From Argentina anserina (taxonomy: Eukaryota > Streptophyta > Magnoliopsida > Rosales > Rosaceae), in NCBI RefSeq assembly GCF_933775445.1, contig NC_065873.1:5580001-5644000 (forward strand): a stretch of 64,000 bases of DNA. Direction: 5' to 3'. Below, piece after piece: positions 59,321 to 64,000 of the stretch (position 1 is its first letter; every line of letters begins with the position of its first letter). A program made the position numbers and the translations under genes. The notes under the pieces are model-generated. The model was not told the DNA's origin. It searched no databases and worked only from the letters and a program-made list of their open reading frames with translations.

Positions 59321-59640
59321 TGATTCTCAATGAGAATGAAGAAGATTGAAGTAGTGGAAAATGACCTTATGGTGGTTTTTTTTTTTTGCTTGAACGTATG
59401 GTTGAGTTTGTTTTCTATTTTAGTATACTTATGTTAAACATCTTTATGATTTTATCAACTTATTTTTCCTCTTTTTTATTGAATATTTTCCATATTTTCA
59501 TATTTATTATATTATATATTATTTAAAAAATAAAAATAAAAATCCAAAACATATCCCGTATGGCCGTATCATTTTTTTTTAAATCCTCGTATCACGTATC
59601 ACGCACCCCGTATCTGTACCCGTGCATCATAGTTCAAAGG

Positions 59641-60949
59641 GGCAGAGACCACTAGAATATCTTATTTTTACGCAAGAATGATAACTAGATATTGAAAAAT
59701 ATTATTTTCATGTAATGTATCTCGTATCATTAGATTATGGCCACTGTATGGAAAACTTTCTACCAAGAGCATATCTTATTATCTTAGCACCACATTGAAA
59801 TTGAATACATAATGAATCACAATTGGAGAAATTTTATATTGGAAAAGAGTACATCAACAACATTTACAACACCTTAGGCTGCATCAGAAAGTTTTCTCAG
59901 TATATAACCATTTTATTTGGAATAGGCATACAAACAGAGTACTTGATCAATCACTAAGAATTTCATAAAAATCTGAAAATTCATCCAATTGGGAAATTCA
60001 TGACTCAATTACGAAAAACACACAAAATCAATCACAATGGAATCGATTTAGTTGATGATGAATGCAAGTGGTTGATTCTTAATCTGGAAAAATAGTGAAA
60101 AAATAAGAGCATAAACATTCTTATTCCAATTGGCACTTTCTTGTTTCTGTTATCCCTTTAAACAATCAAAGTTGTATTACCAACCAATCATTTCCTCCCT
60201 GAGTATATGAAAGAACATCATCAACCAAAGTCAATAGCACAAAGAATGAACCCCGATTACCGAATCAAACAGTAAATTCAATAACGAAGACAATTGATAA
60301 AGTGAAAAATCATAGCCACACGGAAAACTAAATCATGGACAACATGAGCAATCGATAAGACTGACTTTAGAAAGAGAATATAAAGCGAACGTGTTATCGA
60401 TTTTCTATGGAAATATCTCAATGAATGACCACGGATTGAAGAGAACCACAACGCCTGTCAAGTTTTGAAGGTGAAAGAAGAAGAAAAGACAATTGCGGTT
60501 GTCGGCTTGTGGAGGGTATGAGGAAAATCTGAAAAAGACTGATTTAAGCTGATTTACAATATACCAAGGCTGATAAGGTTTAAAAAAAAAAACTGAAATT
60601 GTTAGATTTTGGAGTTTTGTTTTTTTACAATATGAACAAAAAAACACTCTAAAATTTAACCATTGCAGTTTACTATGACTATTTTATCTCCATTGTAAGA
60701 CAAAATTTTAAGAATGGTACATGAACCATCATCCACTAATAATTAAGAGTACTCAACTTTCGTTTCTACAACATTAGTACATGAACTATCGAATTTGAAC
60801 CATCTTTCGTACATCTCCGTTAACTCACCATTAACTTACCATCACATGACATATATGCAAAATCTAATTTTTTTTCATCATTTTGTTATGCTAAACCATT
60901 ATTCCTTACTGATATTGCTTCCAACTTGTCTGGGTTAGCCACTCAGTCT
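59641..60949. other. intergenic DNA without a supported gene
   Basis: AT-rich, with only short ORFs and no recognised domain. The minus-strand frame at 60405-60647 is Phe-rich and has no known motif. Confidence 0.4.
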
Positions 60950-62783
60950 TGTCCAGAGGCATAGCTTATTCCCCATATACTACATACTCACAAGGATCTT
61001 TCCTCCATGGTAAATCCTAATTGTGGTATTTATACTGCTACTCGTGGACAGATTTGTTGATGAATCCTTTGCCTTCGGTGAGACAAGCTTATGCTTCTTT
61101 TGTTCAAGAAGAAAAACAAAGAGAACTCAGTTCCTCTATTCTTATTTCATCTAATGCAGCAACAATGTCATGGCGTAATAATTTCAGATCACAAGGAGAC
61201 CAAAAGTTATAATCAAGGTGGTACTCAAAGGGGCAATTTCCGACCTCGTGCTCTAATCAACCATTGTACTTATTGTGATCAAGATTACCATACTGAACCA
61301 ACTTGCCATAAAAAGCACAGTTATCCTCCTGGCCATCGTCTTTACAAAGGTCCAAAAGAAACTGGTTCCACACAAAGACATCAAGGAGGTGCCTCTGCCA
61401 ACCATGTGGATGTTGTTCCAACATTTAGTACACCCAAGTAATTGATGCCTTGACTCCTACACCACAAGCTCTTCAAGCCAATGCTGCTTTTACAGCTGAA
61501 TATGCCGCAGGTTTGTCACATGTTGCTCCAAGTCGATGCATACTCGACAACGGAGCAACTTACCATATTGTTTCTACTCCCACATCATCGAAAAATATTA
61601 AGAAAATTCCTTTGGCACCAATATCATTACCTAGTGGAGACACAATTGAAATTATTGGGATTGGTTCACTTAGATTTAATGGATCTTTTCAACTAAATGA
61701 TGTCCTATGTGTGCCAAGCTTTAAAGTTGATCTTAATCTGTTGGAAAGGCAATCGATGATTTACATTGTTTTGTGACATTTTTCACATCTTGGTGTATTT
61801 TGCAGGACTTGACTACGAGGACAAAGTTTGGTGTAAGTAAGCGATGTGGTAACCTTTACTAACCTTTACATGGATTTTTTTAATGAAACACAAGAGTGAA
61901 ACAATCTGTACTCTGTCGTTTTTTCCATTATGTTCACACACAATTCAACACAAAAGTTCAACAACTTCGTTCAAATAACAGGGCTGAGTTTTTGTCATTA
62001 CAAAATTTCTTTCTTGACGAAGGTGTCATCTTCCAACATTCTTGTGCCTATACTCCCCAACAAAATGGGGTTGTTGAGCGTAAACATAGAAATAGTCTCG
62101 AGACTTCTCATGCTCTTCGATTTCAATTACACATTCCTATCAAATTTTAGGGCGAATGTGTTCTTACTGCAGTGTATATTATAAATCGTCTTCCCACCTT
62201 GGTGCTTCACAAGAAAAAACCTTTTGAAGTTCTTTATAATAAACTTCCCGATTATTTTCGGATGCATGTTGTCAGTTGCATTGCTTACGCAACCATTCCT
62301 AATCCATCTTCAAAATTTTCTCCTCGTGCTATCAAATGCATTTTTCTAAGTTACCCTATGGGGGAAAAAAGCTTTCAAACTCTACAACATTGAGAACGAG
62401 AAAATCTTTACAAACAGAGATGTAATCTTTTTGGATGACAAGTTTCATCACTTACCAAATCCACCTCTTGAAGAAAAGACGCCGGCCCAGCCCCTTCCCC
62501 TCCCTTTAGAAACATACCCTTTCTCCTACCCATACGACAACACAACTATATATTTTCCATCACAAAGTTCAAATATCACGACACTTCCCCCCACCACAAT
62601 CGCCACCGCCTCCACCCTTTTCACCCACACCGCTTATGTCCTCATCCCACCGGATTTCTCGACCTTAATTATTCAACCCAACCTTACGGCGTCATCATCT
62701 CCTTCGGCTGCATCGGCCGACTCGTCTTCAGCTCTCCCTCCTCCTACTTTCGCCACACCTCCTTCGGAAGCTTCTAATTCCGA
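60950..62783 (+). mobile_element. Ty1/copia relic (gag zinc knuckle, protease, integrase)
   Basis: In order: gag C-terminal region with LPSVRQAYASFVQEEKQREL and the zinc knuckle CTYCDQDYHTEPTCHKK (about 61265-61315); protease region APSRCILDNGATYHIVSTP (DNGAT in place of the usual DSGAT); pre-integrase LPSGDTIEIIGIGSLRFNGS; then after a deletion near 61780-61900 the integrase end SNNRAEFLSLQNFFLDEGVI, QHSCAYTPQQNGVVERKHR and YIINRLPTLVLHKKKPFEVL. A proline- and threonine-rich stretch (62450-62780) follows, then an LTR of another family cuts it at 62784. RT and RNase H are missing. Frameshifts and stops make it inactive. Confidence 0.85.
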
Positions 62784-64000
62784 TGTCAAAGCCCCGAAAT
62801 TTCGAATGATAAAAATTCGAATTCGAAGCCATGATAGCTCTAAAACAATCTCAAATATAATAAAATCATCTTATAGAAACAGTGTGTCGAAACTGAGTTC
62901 ACCATACGATTCAGTTAATTTGAATAATACATTACTAGTTTATACATTTAAGTATTAAAACAATTGGAAATGTAATATTCATTCAATCCTCACCATAAAC
63001 CGAAGAATGAAACCATCAGTAATCCTCCGAGTAAGCTATCCGAGCATGCTAATTCCCACCTATAGAAATATCTCCTACACCATCGATTTGGTGCACAAGG
63101 ATTGTAAACACAAACCCCGTAAGCTTTGCAGCCCGTATGAGTAAACCAATATTATAATATATATCACATACAAGGAAATATAACATATAACATTTAGACA
63201 CGTGTATTCATGAGACACTGGGCAACCCATCTATTTCCCAATAGCATTTTAAAAATATGTGTACTTATGAGACCCAGGCAACCCATATTTTACCCTCATG
63301 CAGTACACCGGCAAACAGACGAGAAATCTCAAAAATCGTAACCGACACCCGGCCAAGGCTTGGTTTCGATTTAATGCCAACAACGTTCTAAGACCAGAAA
63401 ATGGTCAAGACTCAATGTTAAAACCACGTACAATATAACAATCCATACATGTTATTATACTATAATCAAGCGACTCTTGCACAACAATATATATATATAT
63501 AGTCACTCCAATAATCCATTATAGCGGAAGGTATGTTATCTCCCTTCCGGTCTCATCCGCCACCATTAATCGAAAACAACACAATCTCATAATTTAAATA
63601 GAAACCGTAACATTATATAATACATCAACCCATATATATGTATCGTATTTACCATTTTCATACACATACACAACCCACTATATTATATAAATGTCACGGT
63701 TCACTCTTTTTAAGAAATCAAAAATATGAGTCACCGCCAATGGTAGACTTGTCATAGTGATATTTACTCACATTCACCATAGTCCATAATCACTAAAACC
63801 TTTTAAAATCATTTACTAAAATTGCGTTTCACTTACCTATGAACCGCAAACCAAAACATATTTTTAGAATAATTTTTATAAGCTAGTGATGCAACGACTA
63901 TGTTAACAACTCAAACTAAATTCAATAATTATAACACTATTGTGATCATGATAATCATTGTGAGGTTTACTCACCTTAGCTCTTGTTGCGTCTTCTATTC
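62784..64000 (-). repeat. gypsy-family LTR (minus orientation), running off the window
   Basis: It begins TGTCAAAGCCCCGAAATTTC and follows the LTR at 34600 almost base for base in places, for example AACCGACACCCGGCCAA, TAAAACCACGTACAATA and ATATATGTATCGTATTTACC. It interrupts the copia relic. An insertion of about 75 bp at 63500-63580 containing AATCCATTATAGCGGAAGG is absent from the copy at 34600. The other end is outside the window. Confidence 0.82.

Larger units (their letters stand above)
56098..59632 (+). mobile_element. hAT transposon (BED/DUF659 type), internally rearranged
   Basis: Left end GCTATGATGCATGGATACG and reverse-complemented right end CTATGATGCACGGGTACAGA are inverted repeats, with many GATACG/CGTATC motifs inside each end. 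Flanks TTCAAAAG (56090-56097) and TTCAAAGG (59633-59640) form an 8-bp duplication with one change. The interior holds a decayed BED zinc finger and DUF659 transposase on the plus strand, a gypsy integrase fragment, an inverted transposase block, and the C-terminal dimerisation region back on the plus strand. Confidence 0.85.

Overview
This is plant nuclear DNA, most likely a eudicot. Coding genes are split by GT-AG introns, intergenic DNA is AT-rich, and most of the window is nested, decayed transposons of plant families (Ty3/gypsy, Ty1/copia, TRIM, L1-type LINE, CACTA, hAT, Mutator-like and MITEs). The polyol/sorbitol-transporter gene would suit Rosaceae, but that is only an inference. No prokaryotic, organellar or CRISPR features were seen.

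Four host genes look intact, and all four could be rebuilt from splice sites with every exon phase consistent. (1) Pseudouridine kinase, minus strand, 515-5516, 9 exons, 428 aa. (2) A polyol/sorbitol-type H+ symporter of the major facilitator superfamily, plus strand, 42902-45138, 3 exons, 535 aa. (3) A LEW1/NUS1-type cis-prenyltransferase subunit, minus strand, 46796-51457, 7 exons, 255 aa. (4) Mediator subunit MED32, minus strand, 54120-54557, 145 aa. As I remember it, genes 3 and 4 are also neighbours in Arabidopsis, so the right side of the window probably keeps ancestral gene order. They act in different pathways: pseudouridine salvage, sugar-alcohol uptake, dolichol synthesis and transcription.

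The 36 kb between genes 1 and 2 is a transposon graveyard. From left to right it holds: a hAT transposase relic (about 5690-6701); a rearranged gypsy retrotransposon (8948-15812) with head-to-head LTRs, an antisense plant-mobile-domain ORF and captured pieces of host genes (TRS120, a lysine/arginine-rich segment, a BPA1-like segment); two MITE-like elements (about 16990-17567 and 19377-20054); a complete TRIM (20538-21687) with a 20-bp tandem array built on the ACACGTGT palindrome; an L1-type LINE (21777-28646) with a 15-bp target duplication, split by a 2.4-kb solo LTR (24708-27123); a CACTA element (30224-34118) with ATA target duplications carrying a spliced RPS19 gene fragment; a 43-bp-arm hairpin (34208-34318); a decayed gypsy element (34600 to about 40015); and a hAT MITE (40448-40914).

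Right of the transporter, intron 1 of the LEW1 gene holds a fold-back element interrupted by a copia solo LTR (49410-49904). Beyond MED32 lies a hAT element (56098-59632) with an in-place internal inversion and a gypsy integrase fragment. The window ends in a copia relic (about 60950-62783) cut by another LTR of the gypsy family seen at 24708 and 34600.

The most unusual items are the multi-gene-capturing retrotransposon with its chimeric ORF and inverted LTRs, the TRIM with its G-box array, the RPS19-carrying CACTA element and the hairpin at 34208. All identifications come from reading the sequence; no database search was run.
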